Positions 7,702 to 16,702 of a stretch of DNA of 55,252 nt are shown one piece after another (positions within the stretch are counted from its first letter, which is position 1; each line of letters starts with the position of its first letter). This stretch comes from WSXY01 sp038325105 (lineage in GTDB: Bacteria; Actinomycetota; Coriobacteriia; Anaerosomatales; Anaerosomataceae). The notes beneath the pieces were generated by a model. It had not been told where the DNA came from. It searched no databases and worked only from the letters and a program-made list of their open reading frames with translations. Position numbers and translations under genes: made by a program. The DNA lies in assembly GCA_038325105.1 (NCBI GenBank), contig JBBQIR010000005.1:1-55252 (forward strand). Direction: 5' to 3'.

Positions 7702-8142
7702 TCAAGCGAGTTCGTTCTGAAGTATCGCCCGTTCCGTCAGCACCATTTCAGCCTTGTCGAGCACGTGTTGCGTCGCAAGATCCTGCAGTCGCTCCGTCGT
7801 GATACGCAGCCTACCGATGAGTGCCGACATCGCCCTCAGCGCTAGTTCGGGATCCTCGGAAAGGGCATCAAGAAAGGCAGTCTTGTCGTAGCAAGCGAGT
7901 TCCGTGTCTCCCGCCGCAAGCGCCGTCGCAGAGCGCGGTCGTTGCTCGATGATCGCAGACTCACCGAACATCTCACCCGGACCAAGTTCGGCCACGACCG
8001 TAGCAACGAGCGCGCCTTCCTTCCGGATACGCACCCCGCCACTGATGATGGCGTAGAGATAGAGTCCTTCGTCACCTTCGTTGAATACAGTGTCGCCGTC
8101 CGCGTAACGCACGACTGATCCACCCTCGGTATCGAACCGCAT
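7702..8142 (-). CDS. Cyclic nucleotide-binding domain protein
   Basis: A 146-residue protein that is almost entirely one cNMP-binding beta-barrel: EGDEGLYLYAIISGGVRI and the phosphate-binding cassette FGESAIIEQRPRSATALA are clear, followed by a C-terminal helix. There is no DNA-binding or catalytic domain, so it is probably a stand-alone sensor module that regulates a partner. ATG 8142 follows GGAG by about five bases; the frame is open much further upstream, but that part lies inside the aminotransferase gene. It starts 37 bases after the aminotransferase stop. Confidence 0.88.
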   Translation of the reverse strand: MRFDTEGGSVVRYADGDTVFNEGDEGLYLYAIISGGVRIRKEGALVATVVAELGPGEMFGESAIIEQRPRSATALAAGDTELACYDKTAFLDALSEDPELALRAMSALIGRLRITTERLQDLATQHVLDKAEMVLTERAILQNELA

Positions 8143-8179
8143 CGCCACTCCATCCTCGGAATAAATGCTTGGCTGAATA

Positions 8180-9337
8180 CTACTCGTGAGACGCCCACTC
8201 GCCCAAACGCCTGACTCCTTCGGCCAGGCGATCGAGCGACGTCGCGTAGCTGAAACGCAGGAAGCCTTCGCCGCCTGGCCCGAAATCGATACCCGGCGCA
8301 ACAGCGACCCCTGCCTCTTCGAGCAGGCGGCCCGAAAGCGCAAGAGAATCGCTCCCCCACGACCGCGCATCGGCGAAGACGTAGAACGCGCCGGTCGGCT
8401 CGGTAGCCACACCGAGTCCGAGCGCGCGAAGTGCGGGCACAAGATATCGCCGGCGCTCGTCGTACTGCTCGCGCATCCGTGCGACGTCCGGTTGCGCCTC
8501 GATGAGTGCCACGGTGCCGGCAACCTGTACGAAGTGGTTAGCGCACAAGAAGAAGTTCTGCTGGATGACCTCGGCGGCGCGCACGAACGTCCTCGGCGCG
8601 ATCAGATAGCCAAGTCGCCAGCCGGTCATCGCGTACGCTTTCGAAAACCCGTTGAGGACGAACGCGCGGTCCGTGTACTCGAGGATGGAGTGCGACGGCC
8701 CGTCGAACTGAAGTCCGTGGTAGATCTCGTCGCTGACGATCCAGATTCCGGTTTCGGCGGCGAGCTGCGCGAGCGCGATCAGATCCTCCGGAAGAAGAAC
8801 CGTTCCCATCGGATTCGCCGGCGAATTGATGACGATCGCCTTCGTCTTCGGCGTTATTGCCGCACGCACTTCGTCGACCCGGAAGCGGAATCCTTCCTCG
8901 GCGCGGACACATACGGGAACAGCAACGCCGCCGAGGAAGGCGACGTAGTTCGGGTACGCCGGGTAGCACGGGTCCGAGATGATGACTTCGTCGCCGGGAT
9001 CGAGGAGTGCACCAAAGAGCAGCAGCATCGCCGGCGACGTTCCCTGTGTGACGACGATGTCTTCGGGATCTACAACCACCCCGTAGGCCGCCGCGTAGTG
9101 AGCCGCGATCGCATCTCGCAGGTTCGGAAGCCCGGCCGACTGCGTGTAGCCTGTATCCCCGGCCTCCATTGCGGCCTCGGCGGCCCGGGTGATGACCTCG
9201 GGCGTGGGAAAATCAGGATCACCGATCTCCATTCGGACGATATCGCGCCCTGAAGCGGCGAGCTCCTTGGCGCGCGCAACCACGTCCATAACCACGAACG
9301 GACGAATCGCTTTGGCACGGCGGGAAACAGAATCCAC
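8180..9337 (-). CDS. Pyridoxal-phosphate aminotransferase, class I/II
   Basis: About 385 residues with the fold-type I aspartate-aminotransferase layout: NSPANPMG, SDEIYHGLQF and the pyridoxal-phosphate lysine in SKAYAMTGWRLGY (about Lys233), then a C-terminal Arg (FLRFSYA) that holds the substrate carboxylate. Substrate specificity is not visible. GTG 9337 follows GAGGAG by five bases; GTG 9352 is also possible and would overlap the upstream radical SAM gene as GTGA. Either way it is coupled to that gene, so it may act on the same pathway. Confidence 0.9.
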   Translation of the reverse strand: MDSVSRRAKAIRPFVVMDVVARAKELAASGRDIVRMEIGDPDFPTPEVITRAAEAAMEAGDTGYTQSAGLPNLRDAIAAHYAAAYGVVVDPEDIVVTQGTSPAMLLLFGALLDPGDEVIISDPCYPAYPNYVAFLGGVAVPVCVRAEEGFRFRVDEVRAAITPKTKAIVINSPANPMGTVLLPEDLIALAQLAAETGIWIVSDEIYHGLQFDGPSHSILEYTDRAFVLNGFSKAYAMTGWRLGYLIAPRTFVRAAEVIQQNFFLCANHFVQVAGTVALIEAQPDVARMREQYDERRRYLVPALRALGLGVATEPTGAFYVFADARSWGSDSLALSGRLLEEAGVAVAPGIDFGPGGEGFLRFSYATSLDRLAEGVRRLGEWASHE

Positions 9338-9348
9338 CGGCACTCCTC

Positions 9349-10617
9349 TCACAGTCGTGACTCGTATTGCTGCTGAATCCAGGTTGCTCGTACCTCAGCT
9401 CGTCTGAGTTCCACGTACCCAATGGTGCTCGTCGCGATGATTTCGTGAGGAGGCTCCTTGTCGAAGACAAGTCCCAGCTCCGACGCCCGGCTCCACAAGT
9501 CAGTGCCCGGCAGCACGTGAAGGGTCGACGTCTGAACCTTGCCAGGGTCGAGTTCGAGGCAGAAGCGGATGCCATCGAAGAAGTCCAAAACCGAGTCCCC
9601 GGGCAGGCCGATGATGAGATCGCACTCGACGCTGATTCCGGCACGCTTCAGGGCCGCGACCCCCGCCGAGAAACGTTCCGGATGAAACGTTCTCCGGCAT
9701 TCAGAGAGCGCCGCTGCGCCAACGCTTTGCGGTCCGGTCTCGACGGACCCGACGCCGGCGAGAGATAGCAGTTCGGCTGCCGCGTCGTCGACTCGCTCGA
9801 TATCAACCTCGACCGTGTGCAACCTGAGCCCCTTAGCCGCGTACGGCGCGAGCGCCGCAGAGAGCCACTCAAGCCGTTCCGACGTGAGGTTGAAGACAGG
9901 ATCGATGAACGAGAACGATGACACGCCATGCGACCCGGCAAGCGTCTCGATCTCAGCCTCCACGCGTTCTCTAGAGAAGGATCGCACCCGGCCGTAGCCC
10001 TTGCCTTCGAAGCAGTAGCCGCAACGATGCGGGCAGCCCCGGTACGTCTCGAGGTACGCACCGCCTTCGACCGGGCTCATGACACCCGAGAGGTATGGCG
10101 ACGGGATCGAGTCGAGATCGGCGATGAGCGCCCGGTCCGGAGCGGAGACGACGAACCCGTCGGGTCGGCGTGTCGATACGCCGCCCACCCGGCTCGCGTC
10201 GCGTCCGCGCGTGAGGGCGTAGAGAACCTCTGCGAACGTGATCTCACCTTCGCCACGAACGATCATATCGATCTCGGGGTGCGCCTCCAGCGTCGCCTCG
10301 GCGACCGGCCCGACCTCCGGGCCTCCAAGCACGATGCGCGTTGCCGGACTGGCAGCGCGGATGATCCTGCACAGATCGAACACCGCCCTGGCGTTCCAGC
10401 AGGTCACCGAGATACCGACGACATCGGGTTCGAGTGGCAAAACGCGATAGGCGATCCACCACGGGTCGACCTCGACGGTGAGATCGAATGTCTGGAAAGC
10501 TACGCGCCCCTTAAGGCGATCGTCAGATTGCGCGTACGCCCGGAGATACCCGAGAGCGAGCGACTGATACCCCGGTGAGTTGAGCCCGATGAGAACTGTC
10601 TTGAGAGGGCCAGTCAT
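9349..10617 (-). CDS. B12-binding-domain radical SAM protein
   Basis: A 422-residue protein. The N-terminal ~140 residues look like a cobalamin-binding Rossmann domain (GISVTCW, IVLGGPEVGP, IVRGEGE), though the DxHxxG cobalt-ligand motif is absent. The radical SAM barrel follows with the [4Fe-4S] ligands Cys195, Cys199 and Cys202 (CPHRCGYC). Class B enzymes of this build do methylations and other radical steps in lipid, cofactor or natural-product synthesis. ATG 10617 overlaps the stop of the upstream gene (ATGA) and its own stop overlaps the next gene's possible start, so three genes are coupled. The substrate is unknown. Confidence 0.9.
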   Translation of the reverse strand: MTGPLKTVLIGLNSPGYQSLALGYLRAYAQSDDRLKGRVAFQTFDLTVEVDPWWIAYRVLPLEPDVVGISVTCWNARAVFDLCRIIRAASPATRIVLGGPEVGPVAEATLEAHPEIDMIVRGEGEITFAEVLYALTRGRDASRVGGVSTRRPDGFVVSAPDRALIADLDSIPSPYLSGVMSPVEGGAYLETYRGCPHRCGYCFEGKGYGRVRSFSRERVEAEIETLAGSHGVSSFSFIDPVFNLTSERLEWLSAALAPYAAKGLRLHTVEVDIERVDDAAAELLSLAGVGSVETGPQSVGAAALSECRRTFHPERFSAGVAALKRAGISVECDLIIGLPGDSVLDFFDGIRFCLELDPGKVQTSTLHVLPGTDLWSRASELGLVFDKEPPHEIIATSTIGYVELRRAEVRATWIQQQYESRL

Positions 10618-11318
10618 CGGCCATCCCTCTTCTCGACATGCGCGGCGTGACTCGCGGGAAGCTCGATTCCCGACACGCCGACCCACACACCGTTCACGAC
10701 ACCCGTGTCGCATGCCGCCGCCACGTGTGCCAACTGCGCACTCCCGGCTGACGCACCCTCGCCTCCAAGGAGCCTCACCGCGCCGACGCCGGCATCGACG
10801 AGTTCGGCGATAGCCGCAGGAAGGAGCGGCCCTGTGTGCCTGCATACCCCAATGACAGCGGAGACCGCGACCTTCACGCCCCGTGCCTCCGCAGCGCGGC
10901 GGAAGGCGCGAATGCCTGCGAGGGCCAGCTTCGACGGGTCGGCGAGCGCAGGCGTCTCGGACATCGGCTCATCGCACGGTACGTAGCGAACAATGATGTG
11001 ACGCACGCCAACATGGAGTGCGCCCGCGGCATTCTCACCGGTGCTCAGAGGACCGCCCCCCGTCTCGAGCGCAAGACGCTCGACGCCGACTTGCACGGCG
11101 TAGGTCACGAGTGCCGGTAGCTCCGGATGAGCGAACGCCTCGGCGCCGCCAAGCACGAGGTTCGGTCCGGGAGCGCCAACCCAGCCCTCAACAGCCTCGT
11201 CGATTCGAGCTCGAATCTCGGCAGACTCCCCGAACACGAGACCCGGTCCGTCAGGTGCACACCGCGCACACCGAGGTAGCCCCCCTGTGCCGAGGGTGAT
11301 GAATCCAAAGGGTATCAA
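10614..11318 (-). CDS. Radical SAM-like barrel protein with incomplete iron-sulfur motif
   Basis: About 234 residues. The N-terminus has PRCARCAPDG, the last two Cys of a CX3CX2C radical SAM motif, but the first Cys is a Gly. The downstream LGGAEAFAHPELPAL and LALETGGGPLST segments resemble the SAM-binding GGEP-type and TNG-type strands of radical SAM enzymes, and the rest alternates strand and helix like a barrel. I infer a non-catalytic or divergent radical SAM relative, perhaps a partner of the coupled B12 radical SAM enzyme. TTG 11318 has AGAGG six bases upstream; TTG 11324 is the alternative. I cannot name the family. Confidence 0.6.
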   Translation of the reverse strand: MIPFGFITLGTGGLPRCARCAPDGPGLVFGESAEIRARIDEAVEGWVGAPGPNLVLGGAEAFAHPELPALVTYAVQVGVERLALETGGGPLSTGENAAGALHVGVRHIIVRYVPCDEPMSETPALADPSKLALAGIRAFRRAAEARGVKVAVSAVIGVCRHTGPLLPAAIAELVDAGVGAVRLLGGEGASAGSAQLAHVAAACDTGVVNGVWVGVSGIELPASHAAHVEKRDGR

Positions 11319-11390
11319 GTCCAACCTCTCAGCCGGGAGTTCCTCCGGTCAAGTATAGACCGACGTGGTGGGTAGGCAGGAGGTCTACCT

Positions 11391-11405
11391 GCTAGAATCG
11401 CGATA
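11391..11405 (+). promoter_or_regulatory. Extended -10 promoter, probable leaderless start
   Basis: TAGAAT at 11393-11398 preceded by TG at 11390-11391 region (GCTAGAAT within CTGCTAGAAT) gives an extended -10 element. Six bases separate it from the ATG at 11405, so transcription should begin at or next to the start codon. No Shine-Dalgarno is present and no clear -35 box was seen. Confidence 0.5.
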
Positions 11406-13435
11406 TGGAAACTCGAACCTCCTCACGGGTCTACCTGTCGAGCATCTTCGCCGGCGCAATCGTGCTCGGCCTGCTGTACCTGGCGCGCATATCGAGCTAT
11501 CTGCTGTTTCATAGCCTGGCGGAGTTGTTCACGATCACGGTGGCGGCGTGCATCTTCATGATGGTCTGGAACTCGCGTCGCCTGATCGAAAACCAGTACC
11601 TGCTCTTCCTGGGGATCGCGTCGCTCTTCATCGCCGCAATTGACCTTCTTCACCTGCTGACCTATCCGGGCATGAGTGTCTTCGCAGGGCTTTCATCGGA
11701 TGTGCCGACGCAGTTCTGGATTCTCGGACGCTCGATGCAGGCTGCCGCGCTCTTCATCGCGCCGTCGCTGTTCGGCCACAAGACGGACACGCGTGTGTGG
11801 ACCACGGTCTGGGCGGCCATCGCGGTCGCGATGACCGCGCTCATACTCGGAACAGACCTCTTCCCGTCGTGTCTTGGGCCGAACGGACTGACGACCTTCA
11901 AGATCGCGGCTGAACTCGTTATCAGCGCGGTACTCCTGGCATCGCTCTTCAGACTGAGAAGCCATTCGGCTCGCTTCAGGCCGAGCGTTCTGCGCGCACT
12001 CTCATGGTCGGTTGGCGTGACTATTATGTCTGAGCTCGTTTTCATCCTGTACGCCGACCCTTACGGCCCGCTCAATCTCCTCGGCCACTTACTGCGCATC
12101 CTGGCTACTTACCTCCTCTACAAGGGCATCATCGAGACCGCGCTGGTCGAGCCGCATTCTGTGTTGTTCCGTGAGTTGAGCGCATCGAACGAAGCGCTCC
12201 GAGAGAGCGATCTGGTCATCCGCAAAGCAATGGCGCTGAGCAAGGCGATGAACGGCATCGATGCCGCGGTGAACTCGACACTCGACCTCGATACTATTCT
12301 CAGCCGTGCGTTGCTCGGCTCCGCTGAAGCTCTCGATGCCGATTCTGCGGCAATCTCCTACCGGGATGGTGCCGGGTGGGTCGTACGGCACGTGTACGGC
12401 CTCTCCGAGGAGTCCGTGGGCAGTCGGCTTGAGGCACCTGAGGCGCGTCACTTGTTCGCCGCTGCCGAGGGACGAATGCCGCTCATCATCGCCGATGTCA
12501 TGAACGACGAGCGAGTCGACCCGGGACTCATGTCGCGGCTCGGCATCACGTCACTGCTGACCGTCCCGCTCACTGCCGCAGGTGACGTGGTTGGGGTCAT
12601 CACGTTCCACATGCGGTCCGCCGCAAAGGCCTTCGACGTTGGCGGACGTGACTTCGCCGCACGGCTCGCGGTTTCGCTCGCGCTCGCCATCGAGAACGCG
12701 CGGCTCTATACACTGCAACGTGAGATAGCCGACACGCTTCAGAACGCGATGCTCTTCTTTCCCGATGAGCTGCCCGGCGTCTCGCTGGGGCATGCGTATC
12801 GCTCAGCTGACGAGCTCGCGCTCATAGGCGGTGACTTCTACGCCGCTTTCGAGTTGGGCGACGGTCGAATCGGCCTCGTTCTCGGCGACGTCGCAGGCAA
12901 AGGCATCGCCGCAGCGACGGCAAGTTCGATCGCACGCACCACCATGCACGCGCTCAGCGTTAGTGAGGCGCGTCCGGCCGACGTGCTAGCCGCGGCGAAC
13001 CGCGTTTTGTTCCGACTCCTGCCCGAGGGTGTCTTCGCCACGGCGACGTATGCGACCGTCGACGTTAAGACGGGCGTCGTTGTGCTCTGCAGCGCCGGTC
13101 ATCCCGATCCCTTCGTATGCACATTTAACGGGTGTCTTCGTCACGACGCTCGTCGCAACCGGCCGCTCGGCATCTGGGAGGACACGACCTACGAGGAGTT
13201 CTCGATCACCCTTAACCCAGGAGACAGTATCGTGCTGTTCAGCGACGGACTCCCCGACGCACGTCGCGGTAAGGAGTTCTTCGGTGAGGAGCGCATCGGG
13301 GCGGTTCTGGACCGACTGCGCGACGCCGCGCCCCAGTTCATCGTTGACACTCTCATGGCCGACGCCACCGAATTCTCCGGCGATCGGCATACCGACGACA
13401 TCGCGATCATCGCGGCCACGATTCACCACGCCTGA
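11405..13435 (+). CDS. MASE3-GAF-PP2C (SpoIIE-type) membrane phosphatase
   Basis: A 676-residue signalling protein. Residues 1-250 hold seven or so hydrophobic helices with the MASE3-like segment HLLTYPGM; about 290-440 form a GAF sensor domain; about 460-676 form a PP2C/SpoIIE Ser/Thr phosphatase with the metal-binding IGGDFYAAF, GDVAGKG and the late HTDDIAI. RsbU/RsbP-like enzymes of this type dephosphorylate anti-anti-sigma factors in partner-switching pathways. No kinase or STAS-domain partner is in the window. A strong hairpin at 13456-13478 follows. The gene is monocistronic and probably leaderless. Confidence 0.92.
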   Translation: METRTSSRVYLSSIFAGAIVLGLLYLARISSYLLFHSLAELFTITVAACIFMMVWNSRRLIENQYLLFLGIASLFIAAIDLLHLLTYPGMSVFAGLSSDVPTQFWILGRSMQAAALFIAPSLFGHKTDTRVWTTVWAAIAVAMTALILGTDLFPSCLGPNGLTTFKIAAELVISAVLLASLFRLRSHSARFRPSVLRALSWSVGVTIMSELVFILYADPYGPLNLLGHLLRILATYLLYKGIIETALVEPHSVLFRELSASNEALRESDLVIRKAMALSKAMNGIDAAVNSTLDLDTILSRALLGSAEALDADSAAISYRDGAGWVVRHVYGLSEESVGSRLEAPEARHLFAAAEGRMPLIIADVMNDERVDPGLMSRLGITSLLTVPLTAAGDVVGVITFHMRSAAKAFDVGGRDFAARLAVSLALAIENARLYTLQREIADTLQNAMLFFPDELPGVSLGHAYRSADELALIGGDFYAAFELGDGRIGLVLGDVAGKGIAAATASSIARTTMHALSVSEARPADVLAAANRVLFRLLPEGVFATATYATVDVKTGVVVLCSAGHPDPFVCTFNGCLRHDARRNRPLGIWEDTTYEEFSITLNPGDSIVLFSDGLPDARRGKEFFGEERIGAVLDRLRDAAPQFIVDTLMADATEFSGDRHTDDIAIIAATIHHA

Positions 13436-13455
13436 TCGCGATCCCGGTAACGCAA

Positions 13456-13478
13456 GAGCGGCCCCGATGGGGCCGCTC
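13456..13478 (+). terminator. GC-rich hairpin after the PP2C phosphatase gene
   Basis: GAGCGGCCCC, GAT, GGGGCCGCTC: a perfect 10-bp stem with a 3-base loop, 20 bases past the stop codon. No U-run follows on either strand, so it may work as a GC-type terminator or simply protect the 3' end. It could also serve the convergent tRNA-Leu transcript. Confidence 0.65.
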
Positions 13479-13488
13479 GCGTGTGCTC

Positions 13489-13574
13489 TGGTGTCGAAGG
13501 AGGGATTTGAACCCTCACGAGGTTGCCCTCACTAGGCCCTCAACCTAGCGCGTCTGCCGTTCCGCCACTTCGAC
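13489..13574 (-). tRNA. tRNA-Leu(GAG), CCA encoded
   Basis: On the minus strand the acceptor arms GTCGAAG and CTTCGAC pair perfectly, the discriminator is A and the CCA end is encoded (13491-13489). The anticodon stem CTAGG/CCTAG encloses loop TTGAGGG with anticodon GAG (13541-13539), reading CUC/CUU Leu codons. A long variable arm (GAGGGCAACCTC) marks it as a class II tRNA. The T-arm carries GGTTCAAATCC. Confidence 0.95.
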
Positions 13575-13631
13575 GTGACCACCCCAGCAGGGGCAGCGAA
13601 CGGAAGTATACCAGCAGCCTTGCGCGTCTGC

Positions 13632-14675
13632 CTAGTCCAAAACCGCTACAGGTTCCGAAGGTTCCGAAGGTTCCGAACCGAGACCGTCGCCTACAGGTAC
13701 GGGGTTCACCGCGGCAAAATGACACGATGCCCAATGTCCGGAAACAACCTCACGCAGCTCCGGCTCCTTCTCGGCGCAGATCGTCTGCGCGATCGGACAA
13801 CGGGTGTGGAAGCGGCAGCCGCTCGGCGGATTGACCGGGCTGGGAGGATCGCCGGGCAGGAGAATCCGTGCGCGGGTGCGCTGGACCTCGGGGTCTGGCA
13901 CCGGAACCGCGGAGAGAAGTGACTGCGTGTAGGGGTGATGCGGTCGTGCGTAGAGGTCTCGCCATCCAGACACCTCGACGATCTTGCCAAGGTACATGAC
14001 CGCCACGCGGTCCGAGATGTGCTGCACGACCGAGAGGTCATGTGCGATGAATAGGTACGTCAGGTCGAACTCGTCCTGGAGCTGATCGAGCAAGTTGAGC
14101 ACCTGCGCCTGAATCGACACGTCGAGCGCCGAGACGGGCTCGTCGCACACGATCAGCTTCGGGCGAAGAGATAGTGCGCGCGCGATACCGATGCGCTGGC
14201 GCTGACCGCCCGAGAACTCGTGCGGGTACCGGTTGCCGTGCTCGGGGTTGAGCCCGACGATCTCGAGAAGCTCCTTGACGCGGAGAGTACGCTCGGCCCG
14301 GGTCCCGGACTTGTGGATGACCAGGGGCTCGGCCACGATCTCACCGATCGTCATTCTCGGATTCAGTGACGCATACGGATCCTGGAAGATGATCTGCACG
14401 TCTCGGCGAAATGCCTTGAGTTCGGCACCACGGAGCGACGTAACGTCGACGCCGTCGAAGTCCACGTGTCCCGAAGTCGGCTCGATGAGACGCATGATGC
14501 AGCGACCGGTGGTGGACTTGCCACATCCGGATTCGCCGACCAGGCCGAGTGTCTCGCCCTTCTCGAGGCTGAACGAGACTCCGTCAACCGCCTGAACAGC
14601 ACCCGTCTGGCGCTGGAGCAACCCGGACTTGATCGGGAAGTGCTTCACGAGGTCGTTCACAGTAAGCAGCGTCAT
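13632..14675 (-). CDS. oppF: Oligopeptide ABC transporter ATP-binding protein OppF
   Basis: A 347-residue ATPase subunit with Walker A GESGCGKSTTG, the ABC signature SGGQRQRIGIARA, Walker B KLIVCDEPVSALD and the OppF/DppF C-terminal extension with the Cys cluster CRFHTRCP...C...C that may bind an iron-sulfur cluster. It energises peptide import with OppD. It directly abuts oppD and is last in the operon. Unusual is the end: three Ser-Glu-Pro repeats encoded by a tandem 9-base repeat just before the stop. Confidence 0.95.
   Translation of the reverse strand: MTLLTVNDLVKHFPIKSGLLQRQTGAVQAVDGVSFSLEKGETLGLVGESGCGKSTTGRCIMRLIEPTSGHVDFDGVDVTSLRGAELKAFRRDVQIIFQDPYASLNPRMTIGEIVAEPLVIHKSGTRAERTLRVKELLEIVGLNPEHGNRYPHEFSGGQRQRIGIARALSLRPKLIVCDEPVSALDVSIQAQVLNLLDQLQDEFDLTYLFIAHDLSVVQHISDRVAVMYLGKIVEVSGWRDLYARPHHPYTQSLLSAVPVPDPEVQRTRARILLPGDPPSPVNPPSGCRFHTRCPIAQTICAEKEPELREVVSGHWASCHFAAVNPVPVGDGLGSEPSEPSEPVAVLD
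13651..13677. repeat. Tandem 9-bp repeat (3 copies) in the 3' end of oppF
   Basis: GGTTCCGAA occurs three times in perfect tandem at 13651-13659, 13660-13668 and 13669-13677. On the minus strand it encodes Ser-Glu-Pro three times in the C-terminal tail of OppF. Because the unit is a multiple of three, copy-number change would lengthen or shorten the tail without a frameshift. Confidence 0.9.
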
Positions 14676-15695
14676 TTAGGCACTCACCCCCGCGCGCGTC
14701 ATTTCTGCATGCGTGAACCCGGGATCGCCGGCAAAATGGCACGACGCAGCGTGAGTGCCGTCAATCGTGCGGAACGGCGGCTCCTCAACGAAACAGCGTT
14801 CCTTGGCATACGGGCACCGCGGGGAAAAGGCACACCCGGCGGGCACGTCGATGAGCGACGGCGGCTGCCCCTTGATCGGACACAACTCGCTCTTCTCGGT
14901 CATGTCGTGCGCAGGTATCGAATCCATGAGGCCCCATGTGTACGGGTGAAGTGGACGATAGAAGACCTCGTCGGTGGTTCCGAACTCCACCGGACGTCCG
15001 GCGTACATCACGAGAATCCGGTCAGCGATGTCTGCGACGACACCGAGATCATGGGTGATCATGATGATCGCGTTGCCGGTGCGCTTCTGAATCTCGAGCA
15101 TGAGTTCGATGATCTGCGCCTGAATCGTGACGTCGAGCGCCGTGGTGGGCTCGTCGGCGATGAGGATGTCCGGGTCGCACGCAAGCGCCATGGCGATCAT
15201 CGCCCGCTGCCGCATGCCTCCGGAGAACTGGTGCGGATAGTCACGTACGCGGTCCTCCGGATTCGGAATCCCGACGAGACGCAGCAACTCGATCGCTCGC
15301 TTCTCGGCATCGGCCCGGCTCATACCCTTGTGGATCACCAGCGGCTCGCCAATCTGGCGGCCGATGCGGTACACGGGGTTCAGCGACGTCATCGGATCCT
15401 GGAAGATCATTGTGATGTCGTTGCCACGAATCTTGCGGATTTCGTCGTCTTTCATCTTGACGAGCGAACGGCCTTTGAACAGGACGTCGCCTCCGACGAC
15501 TCGCCCGGGAGGCATAGGTATGAGCTGCATCATCGTGAGCGCGTGAACCGACTTGCCGGACCCGGACTCTCCAACGACGCCAAGCGTCTCACCCTTGTCG
15601 AGCGTGTACGTCACACCGTCGACGGCCTTAACGATCCCGTCACGCGTGTAGAAGTGCATTCTGAGGTCTTTAACCTCGAGCAAGTGATCGGCCAT
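14676..15695 (-). CDS. oppD: Oligopeptide ABC transporter ATP-binding protein OppD
   Basis: A 339-residue ATPase subunit with Walker A GESGSGKSVHA, signature FSGGMRQRAMIAMALA, Walker B ILIADEPTTALD and the family-specific C-terminal segment with CAFSPRCPYA and a further Cys pair. It pairs with OppF to drive peptide uptake through OppBC. ATG 15695 follows AAGGA by six bases, two bases after the oppC stop; the oppF ATG follows immediately after its own stop. Confidence 0.95.
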   Translation of the reverse strand: MADHLLEVKDLRMHFYTRDGIVKAVDGVTYTLDKGETLGVVGESGSGKSVHALTMMQLIPMPPGRVVGGDVLFKGRSLVKMKDDEIRKIRGNDITMIFQDPMTSLNPVYRIGRQIGEPLVIHKGMSRADAEKRAIELLRLVGIPNPEDRVRDYPHQFSGGMRQRAMIAMALACDPDILIADEPTTALDVTIQAQIIELMLEIQKRTGNAIIMITHDLGVVADIADRILVMYAGRPVEFGTTDEVFYRPLHPYTWGLMDSIPAHDMTEKSELCPIKGQPPSLIDVPAGCAFSPRCPYAKERCFVEEPPFRTIDGTHAASCHFAGDPGFTHAEMTRAGVSA

Positions 15696-15697
15696 GG

Positions 15698-16702
15698 TCA
15701 GTCCTTCATCTTGACGTCGATAGCATCGCGAACTCCGTCACCGAGCAACGTGAACGCGAGCACCGTGGACAGAATGGCCATGCCGGGCCAGAAGACGAGT
15801 CCGGGATTCACAATGAGGTACCCGCGGCCGGACTCGATCATTTTGCCCCAGGAGATTGCGGGGGGTTGAATCCCAAGGCCGAGGAACGACAGGGCCGCCT
15901 CGGTCAGGATGGCGCCACCGATCGACATCGTCGCGTACACGATGACCGGTGCTATGGCATTCGGTGCGATGTGCCGGAACATGAGGCGCACGTCGCTGGC
16001 GCCCAACGCCCTGCCGGCATCGACGTAGTCGTTCTCCTTCACGGACAATACCGATCCTCGATACAGACGTGCGAACGTCGGCCAGCCCAGTAGTCCGATG
16101 GCGAGAATCACGGGACCGATGCCCCGTGCCTCGGGTGGAACGATCGCCAGAATCAGAATCGAGAACAGGATGTACGGAAACGCCAGGAAGATGTCCGTGA
16201 TGCGCATGATGATGGTGTCGATCCACTTGCCATAGAAACCGGCGACTGCAGCTAGAATCAGCCCGATCGTGAGACTGATCGCTACCGCGGTGAAACCGAC
16301 AACGAGCGACGTACGTGCACCGTAAATAACGCGACCGAAGATGTCGCGACCGAGTTCGTCAGTCCCCATCAGATGGTGCGATGTGGGCCCCTGGAGCCTG
16401 TTCGCTGCGGCGGTCACCGAGTTGATCGTTCTGGGGTCTCCGAAGAAGTGCGGCACCCACAGGTCGGCCGTAATTGCGGCCAGGATCACGATGAGGATCC
16501 AAACGAGTGCAGCGACCGCAAGCTTGTTGCGACCGAGGCGACGCAGCGCGTCGCCCATGAGCGTGCGGCCCGCGAGCTCGTCGTGACCGATATGCGCCAG
16601 CTCTTCTGACACCGGCGGACCCGCGGGGAATCCGGCGCGACTGTCCTTGACACCGTGCTCCTCGTTGCGCCGGGTCTCATTTGAGCGCTTGCGGGGACTC
16701 AT
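15698..16702 (-). CDS. oppC: Oligopeptide ABC transporter permease OppC
   Basis: A 334-residue permease. A charged cytoplasmic N-terminus of about 55 residues is followed by the first membrane helix and then the BPD_transp_1 domain with the EAA loop that contacts the ATPases (GASDVRLMFRHIAPNAIAP). Six helices are expected. ATG 16702 overlaps the last base of the oppB stop (TGATG), preceded by GGAGGTGAT, so oppB and oppC are translationally coupled. Confidence 0.95.
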   Translation of the reverse strand: MSPRKRSNETRRNEEHGVKDSRAGFPAGPPVSEELAHIGHDELAGRTLMGDALRRLGRNKLAVAALVWILIVILAAITADLWVPHFFGDPRTINSVTAAANRLQGPTSHHLMGTDELGRDIFGRVIYGARTSLVVGFTAVAISLTIGLILAAVAGFYGKWIDTIIMRITDIFLAFPYILFSILILAIVPPEARGIGPVILAIGLLGWPTFARLYRGSVLSVKENDYVDAGRALGASDVRLMFRHIAPNAIAPVIVYATMSIGGAILTEAALSFLGLGIQPPAISWGKMIESGRGYLIVNPGLVFWPGMAILSTVLAFTLLGDGVRDAIDVKMKD

